Positions 1 to 15,988 of a DNA stretch of 64,000 nucleotides are shown here, piece after piece. Source of the stretch: Morchella semilibera (taxonomy: Eukaryota > Ascomycota > Pezizomycetes > Pezizales > Morchellaceae); NCBI GenBank assembly GCA_009192285.1, contig WBVU01000011.1, forward strand, positions 1,174,668 to 1,238,667. Reading direction: 5' to 3'. The notes under the pieces were generated by a model. That model was not told the DNA's origin and did no database searches. It worked only from the letters and a program-made list of their open reading frames with translations. Positions within the stretch are counted from its first letter, which is position 1, and each line of letters begins with the position of its first letter. The position numbers were made by a program, and so were the translations under genes.

Positions 1-354
1 TCAGCGACCGAGGTTGCCCAGGTAACTCCTGGTGCTGCCACTGCGACTACAAGTGCACAGTACACCGCTAGTGGCATGGCTCCTCGTCAACTCCCACCAA
101 TTGGCTACCAACAGCCTCCTGTACCTAGCGTTCACTACCCCGCAGCGCCAACAGCGACTATGGACCCAATGCAGCAATACCAGCAGCCCACGATCTATAA
201 CACATATCAGCAGGCGTCATACCCACAAGGCCCGCAACAAATTTTCCCCGGTCAGGCCCGCCAAGCACCAATTCCACCTACGAATGAGGAGCCGGACGCC
301 GATGCCGATGCAGATCCGGACGTCGCTTCGGCTCAATCGTCTTACAACCAATAA
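1..354 (+). CDS. C-terminal fragment of an unknown Gln/Pro-rich protein
   Basis: The frame is open from the first base of the window to a TAA at 352-354, so this is the 3' end of a gene that starts outside. The visible 117 residues are low-complexity: Ala/Thr-rich at the start, then Pro, Gln and Tyr-rich, with a short alternating Asp-Ala run and a Ser-Tyr-Asn-Gln end. Tails like this are common in fungal transcription factors and RNA-associated proteins, but no domain is visible, so I assign no function. The next bases are AT-rich and T-rich and look like 3' UTR. Confidence 0.6.
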   Translation, partial: SATEVAQVTPGAATATTSAQYTASGMAPRQLPPIGYQQPPVPSVHYPAAPTATMDPMQQYQQPTIYNTYQQASYPQGPQQIFPGQARQAPIPPTNEEPDADADADPDVASAQSSYNQ

Positions 355-3300
355 ATAACATCAATCGGGGTTGTTATTGTCAAGCAGCAACCCCGTATTT
401 ATAAATACTATGCTTTTCGATAAATAAATTTTCACGACATCATGTGCGACGGCTGTCTCCTTCTCGGGTCACGGTTTATTATTTCCCCTTTTGTTTGGGC
501 ACTCTGTGGCGTGTTGATGGGTTGCAAGATGGGAAAGCAAATCAATATCCCCCCACTTATTTGTCAACCGCATCACAGGCCGCTTGCTTTTTCCCATCCC
601 TCCACCCCTTTTTTTCTTGCTCCGCAAGAGGAATTCGGCACACCGTAAATTGTCTATTACTATTAGCTCGTTTTCAATGTTCATCTTTTTTTAAAGTTCG
701 TGTACTGTTTCTTCGCCAGAAAAGAAAATATTTTCATGGGGGTTTTGGAGAGTATAGATCTCTACCTTTTTGCTGTTTCTCTTCTTTTTTTCTTAGGGGG
801 CAGGGTTTCTTTTCTTTTAGATTGGGGGTCTGGTTACATTTCTTTCCTTTCATCGTTTTTTTTTTTATTATTGTTTGCACCTAGTCGACCTTACCTTACG
901 ACTGGCTAGGGGGGGAGAAACAACGCGAAAGGAGGGAATTGTGCCAAACACCCAGTCTTGTATTGTTTCATTTCTAATCCTTCTCTGCACATGTTTTTTT
1001 ACAGGGTGGCTAACTACTTATTGTTTTTAACTTTTCACATTCTGGAAAGTCCCCGGTTTTTTTGTTTCTTCGGGGCTGTTTGTTGATAATTACTTCCTGT
1101 GAGATTTGTAAAATAATGAGCATGTACCGGTAAATAAAGCACAATCGACCTCATTGCTTGCATTGTGTGAGCTGTCGTCATGTACATTTTGGTTTTTTTT
1201 TTTTTCCTCCTGTCTATTCATATCTAGCGCAACTATGCGAATAACTGATCTCTCTCTCTTTTTTTTTTTTGCTTCTTCCTGCCTAAACGCCTCCTCACGC
1301 ACAGTCACACTTTATTTCTCCGCCCCAAGATTGACGCGAGAAAAGAAGCTTCTTTTTACGCCATCCGTTTTGCCTTGTCTGTCCGAAAACCTGGTTTGCG
1401 GTAATCGTCTATCTAACGCCTCACGCTAGAATCTCGTTCGCGAAATAGTTTAGCACATGCTTTTTTTGGCCGGGTCCTTACCTATAGCTTCCCCTCCCCA
1501 CCATTCTAATCTTTGTTTTTCCTACTGCTTGCTTGCTTGCAGTTGGGGGGTGATTTGGCGGTGGTGGTGTTGATGGTGCGGTGCACTGGTGTTTCTAGTG
1601 CGCTTCTATATCAGCTTCTATCTAGGGAGGGTGGGGGCCTGGCTTTTCTTTTCTTTTCTTTTTTCTTTTCTTCTTTAGCTGCTACGGTCGCTGTGCGGCG
1701 GCGGTGCACTTGATTGCTTGCTTGCTGCGTTAAGGTAGGTAGAGCTAACTCGTTTGTGATAATAGGTTCTTTCTTTTTCTATATGCCTAAATGGAGCTAC
1801 TACATAAGTGGCTGTTTATTAATCATTATCTATGTTATGGTACATGTATGTATGTATCTTACCAACAGCTAGGGCGAGTATGCAATATTACCGGTTTCCA
1901 AGTATGTATGTAGGCCTGTCCCATCCCTCAGTATGCGATGGGTGAAGAGTGGCTCACCCAGCACTAACCCCCCTCCCCCCTCAGGGATGGATACTCAGTC
2001 GGTGGTGTTGTGTGCGCGAGGTGCGATATGATGAAGGATAGGATGAGGGTACATGTATCTAATATAAAAATTTATGGGGCTGACTGACATGACTGATATT
2101 ATGATCCTCAGCTACATAGATGGGGCTAACTTAAACACATCGCATAGACACACAAGTAGACACCCAGGTAATGCACATTATGTGGAACCTTTTTATAGAC
2201 CTTTTACAGACTCAGGGTGATCATAGCCTAGCTTTTATGACTAGGATGGCACCCAAAATACAGACCCAATCAATCAATTAATAAAAACCTGCAACTATGA
2301 TCATCACCCCTCACGCCTTCCCAGACTCCGCACACGCAAGTATAACGACAACTGCTGAGATAGAAGGATAACATGGTAAGATATAGAAACACACCAGCAC
2401 CAAGTATCCTACTCTCTACGAGCACATAAAATCACCCCCCCCCCCCCCCATTCTTCAGCGGGGCCCAGGGAAAGGGGAAGGGTGGGGGGGAGAAGAGTCA
2501 AGAATGGTTTGCGGTCATTGTGCAGCCAGCAGCACTGCACCAGTGCCGGTAAATTGCATTTTTGTACACCCACAAAAACGTGCCTTCTCTTCCCGTGCTG
2601 TTGCATATTCCAGCCTGAGCTCACCCTGCAGCAGTACCACATGCAGGGCTCACTGCGTTACCAGCATATCTACAGCCGAAGGGAAGACTCAAAGGGCACA
2701 AAATAATAATAACAATATATTACCAAAGGTAATTTTATTAGGGCAAGCTCGGTAAGGAGCGAAAATCAGGAGGCACGGCATTCTGGACTCCCACATGATC
2801 CTTACCTGACACAGAGTGATACTCTTTGCACAGACGATCAATATTAAAGGGCTGGACTCGAACTGGACCATCTGGAACCCTCGGAAGTCGTAAGCTATGT
2901 TGGGCAAATATAGGAGCCGCAGATGCACATGATCCATCCGAACTTCTGCTCAGCTTTTAACAAACCTAACCCAAAGATGTGCCTTCTACTAAAACGTACA
3001 ATTATTATTGATTTGTTATCCCACCGCCAGCCAAACGTGCGTGTGGCTGAAGTTATCTCATGCCCATATCAGCTGCTAAACGGTTCCAACGCAACCCTTA
3101 GATTTCGTTAGCTTCGATCATGTATGTAGCCTCTACCAAATCGTACCTCTTACAACATTCTTGCTGAGATTTGGGACACCCAACCCAGCTGCAGCGGCGG
3201 CCCGTTCCAGGATTTTTGCCCATATCCTAGTCATGTATAGCTATAGTTACATGCTGTCTAGAAAAATGGACAGGGCTTGAGGGGTACGCTGACACAAGGA

Positions 3301-6300
3301 AGTCTAGTCGGTCTAGTTCCTAGTGCTCAGAAGTGCAAAATCAAACAAACCAGGTATCTGGTATCCTTTCCGGGATGCCCCTGGTCACTGTTATATAAAA
3401 GATTGGATCACCAGTCAAAACGATAGTAGGTACTCTGCACCAAAGGTACCGAGGTTGAGTTGAGGCGGTGGTGTCTTGGATGTCCCAAACCTATTTGTGC
3501 TACATCCTCCAACAATGTTTATGCTCTTGGTATGCCCCTTATAGAAAAAAATCTCCTGAATTCAGCTGAGATACTCGTAATCGTATAAGGCGTTCTGCGG
3601 ATCGTCATCCGGAGGCTGAAACATGCCCTCATAGGTTCATTGTGATGTTCCTACATGTATCCTAAGATACGATTTGGTAGTTACGTGCCCGTAAATATTG
3701 GTCCACTCAGGAACTGTATTTATCCGTGCCCAATCTGTAGTCGTGGTATTCGATCTATGGGAATTGCGAATGACCAAACAACAATTTAGATGAAGACATC
3801 TAGGGGTATGTTGTACTACTCGCGTATATATGTAGTTGCGATGCCTGAACATCATAGGTGAAATGATTTATATCCCCAGATTATCAACAAAGACAGTGCT
3901 AGCCGGAATTAACTCGCTTGCAGATCACCTTCTGTCTAAGGCCCGTGGTGTTAATCCTTGGAGATTCACTACAAGTATTGTAGATACTGTATGTATCTAA
4001 AGGTGGCTAGAGATACATGTATCACTTATCCTATGAGCTGCCGTGTGCCCTCTAGGTAAGTACCGTCATCTGGGGCCTCAACACTAGGACGTCCCCAACC
4101 TCTAGCGGTTTTAATTGAAGGGTTCAAGGATTGGGGTCGCTCTGCAGTGACAACAAATATAATAGAATCAAATCATTGATGTCATAAGTCAATAGAAAGC
4201 TGGGGAGAAAGTGGTTTTCTAAGGAAGCCCTCATGATCATGTACGTTGCTAAGCGATGCACCCTAACCCAGCCCCAGAGCACATCACCAACACACAACTA
4301 CAGTTTACAGCAGTCTGACACTTCTAGAGTATTATCATCACCACCACCACCACACATGTGTGGCACGGACTTATGTAGGTAGAGAGTACCGACACACCCC
4401 AATCCACTCTAGGATCGGATCTAAAATCCGATCGCGTGTGTATTCAGGGACTATTGCTCACTTCTGTGCGGATTTTGATTTCTTTTGGGGAAGATCTCTG
4501 GTTAGCCAAGATGCATATCAGGTTCGTCTCAACGTTAGGTACAGACATATTCCTCATGGATACCTACATGTACCCGGAGATCTTTCCAAAACAACGCCGG
4601 GGGTTCAACATAGGCAGAGTAGCGTAGGCACTTCGAAAAATTATGCCGAGAGTTTTTCGATGGGTAGACATCCCCCCCCTTCTCCCCTCTGAGAATCGAT
4701 GCTGTAGGTACTCTATTCTATCGAAACATACATTATTTCGTAGTTAGAGTAGGTACATACCTAGAGTGCATGTAGTTACTCATGTTTAGGAGCCTCAACA
4801 CGAGCCAGCCTTACGTGTAGCGGCGCAGCAACAGTAGCGAATAATTATTTTCCGCGTTTGCGCCATTTCCCCACCCCTCCTACCTGCTACATATCTCAAC
4901 GCGGGGGCTTACTCTACCAGCTCTACTGTTTTACTTTGCCCCTATATAAAAGATATTATATAACGGATAGATTTCCTACTGGGGAAGTATGTAAGATCTG
5001 AAAAGCAAAAGGGTCAAAAAAATCGCGACGTCACTCATATTCCATATTCTTCATTGAGGTGCTGCTGCAGACCGTGAATTAATTGGATGATTTCCTCCTA
5101 AGGCTCCCCGCGCGAGACGCGTGCATATCGTACGTAACGTAATTCCCACAATGCTATGCGGTTCGGACAGAAAAAAAAAAAAAAAAAGGGAAAAGCAAAA
5201 AACAGAAGGGGGAAGGTAGAGCCGTGAAGGGAAAAGGGTTTTTTTTTTTTTGGTTGTTCTCGAAATGGACGTTCGATGAAGGATCCGTACGAAAAGGCTA
5301 CCGAGACGAGACACCTAGGTGACCGGACAGGGGCATGTACAGGAAGAATAACCCCCCCTCTGCCTTTTCTCTCGCGACTGGCATCAAGATAGGATGGTGT
5401 GCGGTAAGTACTCATGTAGTAGCCACAAAGGTGTGGAGGGCGTCCTGGCTGGCAGTTCCCAGATGCCAGTAGAGTTCTTCTCAAAGGAACCCTTGCCGCC
5501 CCTTCACCCGATATCGACTTATGTGGCCTGCCTCAAGGCCTGTTCCTAGTTGAAGATCATATTAATTGCCATGTGTTCACCCAGGTGGTGTTGTTGAGGA
5601 ATGCGAAATGAAAAAAAAAACCCAAGACACATAAAGGGGTGATAGCACGCGGCAATTGATCATGATGAGACGTAACATCGATGAACTGGGGGGGGGGGGC
5701 GGTTTAATGACATGTTTGTGAGTGATGACCCATGATACACTCACCACCCCTCTCAATATGTGTTTGGAAGGTGGAATGGAAATGTCAAAAAAAAAAAAAA
5801 ACAGTCCCGTCTAACCCCCCCCCCCCGGGGCGACCGAGATGGACCGAGGATAAGTGGAGTAGGTTCTTTGATTCCAATACGCGGGCAACGACATTTCCGT
5901 CTTGTATCTTGAAGCATGTCACTCCCCCTCTGTGCCTGTACGACCTAGCCTGCATCAAAATCTTTTTTATAACTCATTCACCGCCCAATAAAACCTTTGT
6001 ATGCCGCCATATGCGGCATGGAGAAAACGCCCTTGTCTTTGAATTCTCAATGGGGATGCCGAATATCGAGAGTGGAAACTATATCATTGCAAGCGCATGA
6101 AAGCCAAATCTAGAGAGTTCTCAGCGTTTATAGATTATGTACGTATTTCATGAGCCAAGCTCCCGTATTTGTCAGACACAGCAGTGCCTGGAGTAATTAG
6201 AGTGCTAGCGACCAGATACAACATGTAGGTACAGGACAATACTCTCCATACTCTTCAATACCGCGTTAACTGAGATCAACCAAAATCAATAAGCTTGATC

Positions 6301-7073
6301 TTAAACTCTCATGTCGCTGGGGGTTAGGTTTATTTCTTGTTAGCGATTACTATTAGGCCCCGATAGCGTGGAAATCTAGCCAAGTATCTACAGACTGTGG
6401 AGACACTGAAATAGGTATAGTATTGGTCATAGAAGCTGATTCCACAGCGAGGAGGCTCACGGAGTGAGGTTAGGTTTACTACTCCCAGCTTCGAAAACAC
6501 ACGAAGGAATGTAGATGCAAGAATAGAATACATGTATAGATCCATGCAACGAAGCGCTCCGAGTTGAATTGAGGCTCTCAGAATTACATGTAGGTCATTA
6601 AAACCTCTCGGATTCCCGGTTACCAATAAATTGATTTTCATTGCGCGCAATCGGCGGTCACGTTGGGGTTCGCTACGTTGGATAAAGTCCCGTGTATATC
6701 GGGGACCCACCCGCGAGCATTCAGCACGTAATACTAGAAAACCTTAGATAGAGTGTCTTCGGGATATCGACGCGGTAACTCGGCATATTTCTGCCTTGAA
6801 GTGAGTTTTTGCCTCATATCATCATCAGTCAGTCAATAAAGCGGCACAGACGGAACGACGGAGCCCATATATCCCGTGGGGGGAAAAAGAAAAGAAAAAA
6901 AACCCTTTCCATTTTTCCTTGTAAGCATGCCCCAAGGAGCGCGTGCCTAAGTACATGATGAACTTTTTTGATCCCCAAAGATATCCCCCCCCCCTAAAGG
7001 TTTACAAACAGAAAAAAGAAGGGAACTCGTAACTGTATACTAAAAAAAAACTGCTAAAAAGAAACACTTACAA
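355..7073. other. Long gene-free stretch (6.7 kb)
   Basis: No supportable gene in either strand. Open frames here are short, of low complexity and show no splice-linked continuation. The first 1.5 kb is rich in T runs. The rest holds homopolymer tracts (for example near 5170, 5240, 5790 and 6980) and at least seven exact copies of TACATGTA. Both flanking genes end into this space (the left fragment on +, eIF3c on -), so it holds two 3' ends and no obvious promoter. Confidence 0.6.
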
Positions 7074-9863
7074 CTACGTTCTCATCGCTCCCCCATGGAA
7101 GCCCGATTGTTGGTTAAATTGAACGTTTTTGTTACCCCGACCCCTGCCCTGCCCTCCCCCTCTACCGCCTCTGCCGCCTTCATGGTCTCCGCGTCTGCCG
7201 CCTCTACCGCCTCTTCCACCACCCCTTCCACCCTGGCCGCCCTCCGGGAAGCCGCCCTGACCCTGTGTCTTCTGTTCCAGGACCCGCTCGTTCATCTCCA
7301 TCAAACCGCTAGCCTTATCACTCAGAGTTAAGGCTAAAGTCTGAAGGCGTGAGAGCTCAACGCCCTTTCTGAAGATAATGGCATTATTAACCTGATCCAA
7401 CGCGGCGGCGATCTCCTCGTGGGCAATCATCTTGCTGACCAGGGCTGAGACCTTCCTCTCCGAAAGGTCGAACATTTCCACTAATCTGGAAATTGATAAA
7501 GTGTCATAGAATGGAGCATATGTGAAGAGATATGTTCGTAAACCCTCCTCTTGGATCTTCTCAGAGAGCATGTCTTTGATCTTCTGCGGTTCTGGCAGGA
7601 GATCCCAGATCTTAATGGCATGGATGAGTTCACTCGATCTCTTCCATTCTCCAGCAGCGAGTGCCTTGGCTGATTGCATAACATGATCACGTGTATTCTC
7701 AGCAGGACCGGTAAATATTTGTCGTTCATGGTACTCGAGCATACGACGGAAAGTCTTGCTAATTACTCTCTTCTTCAGGTCAGGAGATGATCCAGTAGCT
7801 GCCAAAGCCGGAATTTCGAGCAACATCGAGCAAGTGAGATAGGCACACTCTAAGAGTTCCAGATTGATGTGCTGGTGGAACGGTAGTTGCCTCTGTCGCT
7901 CTAAACGTTCCTGCTCAGGGCTAACCTGTGAATACCTCTGAATTTGAACACCCTGGGCCAACATTTCCTTCAGTCTTCCCGTACCGCAGATCTCTTGCAG
8001 ACAGGTCTGAGCCTCATAAATCAAACCGGCGCGGAAAGCGCAAAGTCCAACTTGTACGAGGGTTCTGTTATAGAGGATTTGTGTGTTAACATCGGCGACA
8101 TGGATGTTCTCTTGCAGATGCGACATAAGCATTAGGTCACGAGCCTTGTAAAATTGGTTGTGAAGAGCGTAATGGTAAATGTGGCAAAGCATGGCTCGTG
8201 TGCGAAGAACAGTAGCGTCATGTTTGTAGAGATATGTGCAAAGGGTATATAGAAGATCGCTAGCAGAAGTAGATGCCTTCTTGGGCGAAATTATGGAGTC
8301 AAAGTTTTCAGGGATTGACTTCCATGCACTTTCTTCAACAGTTAAAATAACTTGTTCAGGCTACAAATCGTTAGCGCTTGCCACCTAAGAAATCAAAGAA
8401 AAAGTTGAACGTATGATCATTACCTTGAAGTATAGATGCTCCAATCTGCGCATAATAACACGGTTGATAGCCTCGTCAGCGGAGATGTTCTGGTTTCTCT
8501 GCAATCTTTCCAGATATAGCTGGTTTCGGAGAATAGTTGTGTAAAGAGCTCCCTCATCGCTAAGTCTGTCAATGTACTCTGTTGTATGAGGATCGATGTG
8601 TTGTAATGATCGAGTAAGTTCATCATCAAGTCTATCAACAAATGAGACAACACTTCCAGGGATCTTGAGGATCTCGCCGTCAGCTGGGGCAGGCGGTTTT
8701 TCATCATCGTCCCACTCCTCCGCGTTCTCGATTACAACGTAGTCCGGATTTGCCTCGAGGACCTCCAGCAACGTGTTGAACTCTTTCTCGGCGCTGGAAA
8801 GGGGGGGATCAGCTTCGGGTTCAAGAATAGTAGTGAAAATATACTAGGAACTTACGCTTTCCATTGCTCAGCTGACATATAGGATAAAGCGCCATAGGTA
8901 AGGTCGAAACGGGTAGAAATGAGTGCCAGAAGAACCTTAATCTTTTGATATGGTGTATGAGCAACCTCATATAGCCGCTCCATGACCTTGATTTGCTCGC
9001 CCTTATCTGTATTCTTTTTCCCCCTAGCCTCGATAATGCCCCTGAGATGTTTGAAAATACTCTCGGGGGTATAAGTCAAAACTTTCCCGCTTTTTCCTAC
9101 TGTTGAAAACGCCCCATCGTCTTGATCTTCCGGCCCAACCGAGACTACTTTCGACGCCTTACTAACGACCTTGGGCGCTACTGGCTTTTTGTCCTCCTTC
9201 ATAAAAGCCTCTGGATCCTTTTTATACTCCTCAATCTCTTTCTCATAACCGCGGTTGTTGCGCTTAAGGCGTTGTTTGATGGTATTAAGGGCACGGGCAT
9301 TTGCCGCATTCATCTTCTTAGCTGCAGCCTTGTCTTTGAGGGCCTCATTCATAAAGTCCTCCAAGTCTGCAACGATCTTAATGTAAACCTTAGGGGCTGA
9401 GGTTTCCGTAGGCTTTGAAACAATCTTGTTTAGTTTATCGAATTCTGTATAACTTAATATTAGCTGGCGTCTCTTATCACCAGAGCTGCCCCACCAAGCT
9501 ACCCCCGCATTTTGATGAACCTCAACACAAACCTGCAGAAATGAGAACCCAATCATTAATCTTCTCTCCGTTCTCAATGAGCTTAGCAGAGGTCTCAATC
9601 TCCTCCATCCGTTTGTCCTTCTGACTCTTGACGACTCTCCGTCCATCATCCACATCGCTCTCATCATCGCTCCCACCATGTCTAACCAAGAACCGATTAC
9701 CACCGGCCTCATCACCGGATGCTTCCTCCTCATCGGTTACATCTTCAGAACCTGACTCGGAGGAGTGGTCATCTACCTCAGACTCCTCTTCTTCAGAGTA
9801 AAGTTCTTCGTCGGAACTGCTGGTGTCACTGTCGCTAAGTCCTCCATGGAAAAATCGAGACAT
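7074..9863 (-). CDS. NIP1: Eukaryotic translation initiation factor 3 subunit C (eIF3c/Nip1)
   Basis: Core subunit of eIF3, which helps load the 43S pre-initiation complex in the cytoplasm. Four exons: 9863-9533, 9444-8856, 8793-8424, 8360-7074, giving 858 residues, the usual fungal length. The N-terminus carries the family's acidic Ser/Asp/Glu stretch (about residues 8-60), followed by the conserved segment ending [18 protein letters not shown] across intron 1. The C-terminal half contains the PCI/winged-helix region (IWDLLPEP, then [16 protein letters not shown]) and a terminal RGG/GRGG-rich tail of roughly 50 residues. All introns are 62-88 nt with GT-AG borders, and the phases fit. Identification rests on the order of conserved blocks recalled for the family. 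The start at 9863 gives the expected MSRFF-type opening. Confidence 0.95.
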
Positions 9864-11021
9864 GATGAGCTAGTCGAGATGTAGAGACTGCTAGGAGAAT
9901 TTGAAGCAGCTATTTAGTTTGATGGGCTCGATGCCGGCGCTCGTCAATCGTCGATAAATTCGATAAAGTGGGGTGCGATGGTTGTGATCCTGAACGCATG
10001 TTAGAAAAAAAACCATGTGTGTGGCCAGGGCTATCTCCACTCCTAACCCTAAGCGCATCGGCTGTATCGGATCACATGACCACTCGTTGGTTCATGAATA
10101 TTCAATTGTGGCGACTACATGTGTGTTTCTACATTTAGCTGGAATGCAAACATGTATGTACATAGGTACTACCGCCGCGTTCTACTCAACCCTTAACACT
10201 GGAGTACTTTACTCCCTATCGATTCCGTACCTGGGTGCAATGTCAATGGTATCAGCTCAGGCCATACATGTACTTGAGTACCTACGATCCTATACCACAA
10301 CGTTACATACTACGTCCATCCGAACAGAGCCTTATTACATGTATATACTTACACGTAGTATTTCCATATGAGAGATTTTATAGACTTCCCATCTTTCGTC
10401 AATTGAACAACCCATCTATTTCCGCTTTGTAGAGAGATGGCCATGGCCTCATGGCCTATCACTCGCAGACTAAAGCCTGGAGACTCCCGGCGGAGGTGGC
10501 TTATGGGAACTGGGTGTTATAAGTTCAGGAAAGAAGGGATTTAGGTGTTCCTCCTCTCCGTATAATCATGGACACACTTGAAGGAAAAGAAAGTCGCGAC
10601 AATGAATTAAGCTGATAAAAAGAAAAATGGGCCCGAACTGCCGCCCACATATAATAAGAATCATTTCAACATCCCGATGGCCCTCGCTTCATTGCCCCAC
10701 CGAACATGAACACAACCACACAATCCCCCCGAGAAAAGAATATGAAAGAAAGAAAAAAAAATAAAGGAAACACTATTTCCCCTGTGAACTGCTGTGTGCC
10801 TTCAGCGCATCTTGGATCCGTTGAACAATTTTATCTCGGCGCACTTGTGCTATTGAGATAGACATAAGAGATCGTCTCCACCCCCACCTATAAGATCATA
10901 CACACAATAACCGAGCGGAAGGGTGCGAAAGAGGCATGTCCGTTTTTGCAGAGAAACTCAAAAAGAATCTGCTCCACCCACGGCAGTAAAACCAAACACT
11001 CAGCGCCACTTAATTCCTGGT
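9864..11021. other. Intergenic space between eIF3c start and Yak1 end
   Basis: No gene supported. An open frame at 10015-10371 (+) is rich in Tyr/Thr/Ser with no conserved features and overlaps TACATGTA copies at about 10266 and 10337. The 150 bases next to 9863 should hold the eIF3c promoter. The bases near 10600-11020 are likely the Yak1 3' UTR. Confidence 0.5.
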
Positions 11022-14312
<3,291 letters not shown>

Positions 14313-15056
14313 GATGTTAAGATTGCCGGTGGGTTTGCCTAGTGCCGGTAAAGGAGACAGTATGGCGGGACTGCCCGGGTCTCTTCAGCGCTGAATGGTC
14401 AACTGTGCTGTTGTTGATATAGAAACGGCGACGAAACCGATTAAACCTCGAGACTAACTGCACTCCACTCACTCAGTAATAGCGTAGGCAAACGAGCTGT
14501 CGAGGACGAAACCTGGACCCCCAAATTGGCCTACTATGGTGTCGATATCAGAAGTGGGTGTCGAGGACGGTTTTTTCTCGCAGCGAGTGGTATGTTGGAG
14601 GGGTGATGTTGCTTGGGGTCGGTTGGTTGACTGAGGTACGTTGGCTGGTCGTCGTTGGCGGGGAAGCAAACGCGGCGGTCGCAACGTACAGGGAGTCTTC
14701 GCCAAAGGAGGGGAGATAGCTTCAAGGAACAGAAAGAAAGAAAAAAATTATATGGACGTCACAGAATGAAGGGGGGAGCGGGAGATGGAAATGTGAGGGG
14801 AGGATTTAGGGGAAAACCACATAAATGATCAATCAAACAAGCAAATATGACTATAAGTTTATTGACTGGGTGATAGACTGAAAAAATCACCAGAAAGAGT
14901 TGTGCCAACAGCATTAACCTCAATAATGGTTTAGATTAAGCCACATGTATGCAATTATTGCTCCCAAGTACTACTACATAAAGTAGGTACATGTACGGGT
15001 ACCTTTACAACACTTGCTATAATTAACGATTGCTAGGCCCTGAAAACTGTGCAATG

Positions 15057-15195
15057 TACCGTAGAATCTGAGAAAACTCGTTGCGAGAGAGCAGGGGTAT
15101 AGGCCAACCAGAGGCAGTCTTTGAACGCCAATATGCAGGTTTTGGTGTAGAATATCCCTGCTGCAGCACAACGAGTTCTCTCAGATTTTGCGGTA
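15057..15195. mobile_element. MITE-like inverted-repeat element, 139 bp
   Basis: The ends are reverse complements: TACCGTAGAATCTGAGA at 15057 pairs with the block ending at 15195, over about 27 bp with three mismatches. The pairing continues more weakly inwards (AGCAGGGGTAT against AGCAGGGATAT), giving about 45 bp arms and a short loop. There is no coding capacity. The form is that of a non-autonomous DNA element or its hairpin remnant. Three TACATGTA palindromes follow directly at its right end. Confidence 0.6.
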
Positions 15196-15490
15196 TCTAC
15201 ATGTACATACATGTATACAATACTACATGTACATATAGGTACCATGATCAAGGTACCACATTAATCGGTGAAACCAAATAGCTACATACTACATGTATTT
15301 AGTGGTGGGCTTTGAATCCAACCTTCTCCTCTGTACCGCATGCAATTCAGGACCACAATTACAGTACCGGAAATGGGTAGTGATTCTGTATTGATACGGT
15401 ATTCTACCTAAGATGCTGTTCAAACTGGTATCCTTGATTTAATACCGTTACATTTTTACCCTCATTTCCGAGACTGTAGGTGTTATACCA

Positions 15491-15724
15491 TGTAGACGAG
15501 CTCACGGGGGTGTGGTCAACCCCGGGGTATGGTCAACTTTGGATCGCAACCAACCACGGACATCAAATAAATTGCAATAATTATCTACAATCAGATCCTA
15601 AGAATATAGGGAGTATGTAGAGGACTATCTACACTCTGTGAAGGTATTGAGGTTGATTGTGTGGAGTTTACCACAACTTTGACCATACCCCGGGGTTGAC
15701 CACACCCCCGTGAGATCGTCTATA
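15491..15724. mobile_element. MITE-like element with CACGGGGGT terminal repeats, 234 bp
   Basis: Left arm 15493-15540 and right arm 15672-15724 are almost perfect reverse complements over about 45 bp. They share TAGACGA, then CTCACGGGGGTGTGGTCAAC and CCCCGGGGTATGGTCAA. The central 130 bp is AT-rich and non-coding. The element at 45748-45906 uses the same CTCACGGGGGT(A/G)TGGT core, so the two belong to one family. Confidence 0.7.
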
Positions 15725-15988
15725 GGTGCTTTCAACCAATTACTACATGTAGCAACTCTACAAAATTAAGAGCAAGGAACAAATCTCTTGATACCATGTA
15801 TCTAACTTAATCTAAGTGATGTCCTCAAACCGTATTGCTTGTTGCCAAGCTCGTTTTGAGTCAACACTGTATCACTTCATCACGTGATCCGCCCGCTTAT
15901 GCCGCCTCGACACGACGGATGTCTGATAAATATCCACTTTCCCCAGATAGCTTCCTTAAGACCATTATTCTTTATAGAGAGTTTAATC

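Larger units (their letters stand above)
14313..15988. other. Divergent intergenic region between YAK1 and RAD26
   Basis: The two genes diverge, so both promoters lie here. It holds two inverted-repeat elements (15057-15195 and 15491-15724) and at least six TACATGTA copies, three of them inside 15195-15240. No protein-coding feature is supported. Confidence 0.6.

Noticed and set aside
6330-6710. 126-residue minus-strand open frame
   Set aside because: No conserved words, no splice continuity, and includes AT-rich repeat-like sequence.
10015-10371. 118-residue open frame on +
   Set aside because: Biased composition, overlaps TACATGTA repeats, no homology-like features.
14469-14725. Open frames just upstream of YAK1 on the minus strand
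   Set aside because: Probably leader sequence; the YAK1 model starts at 14312 with a natural N-terminus and needs no upstream exon.
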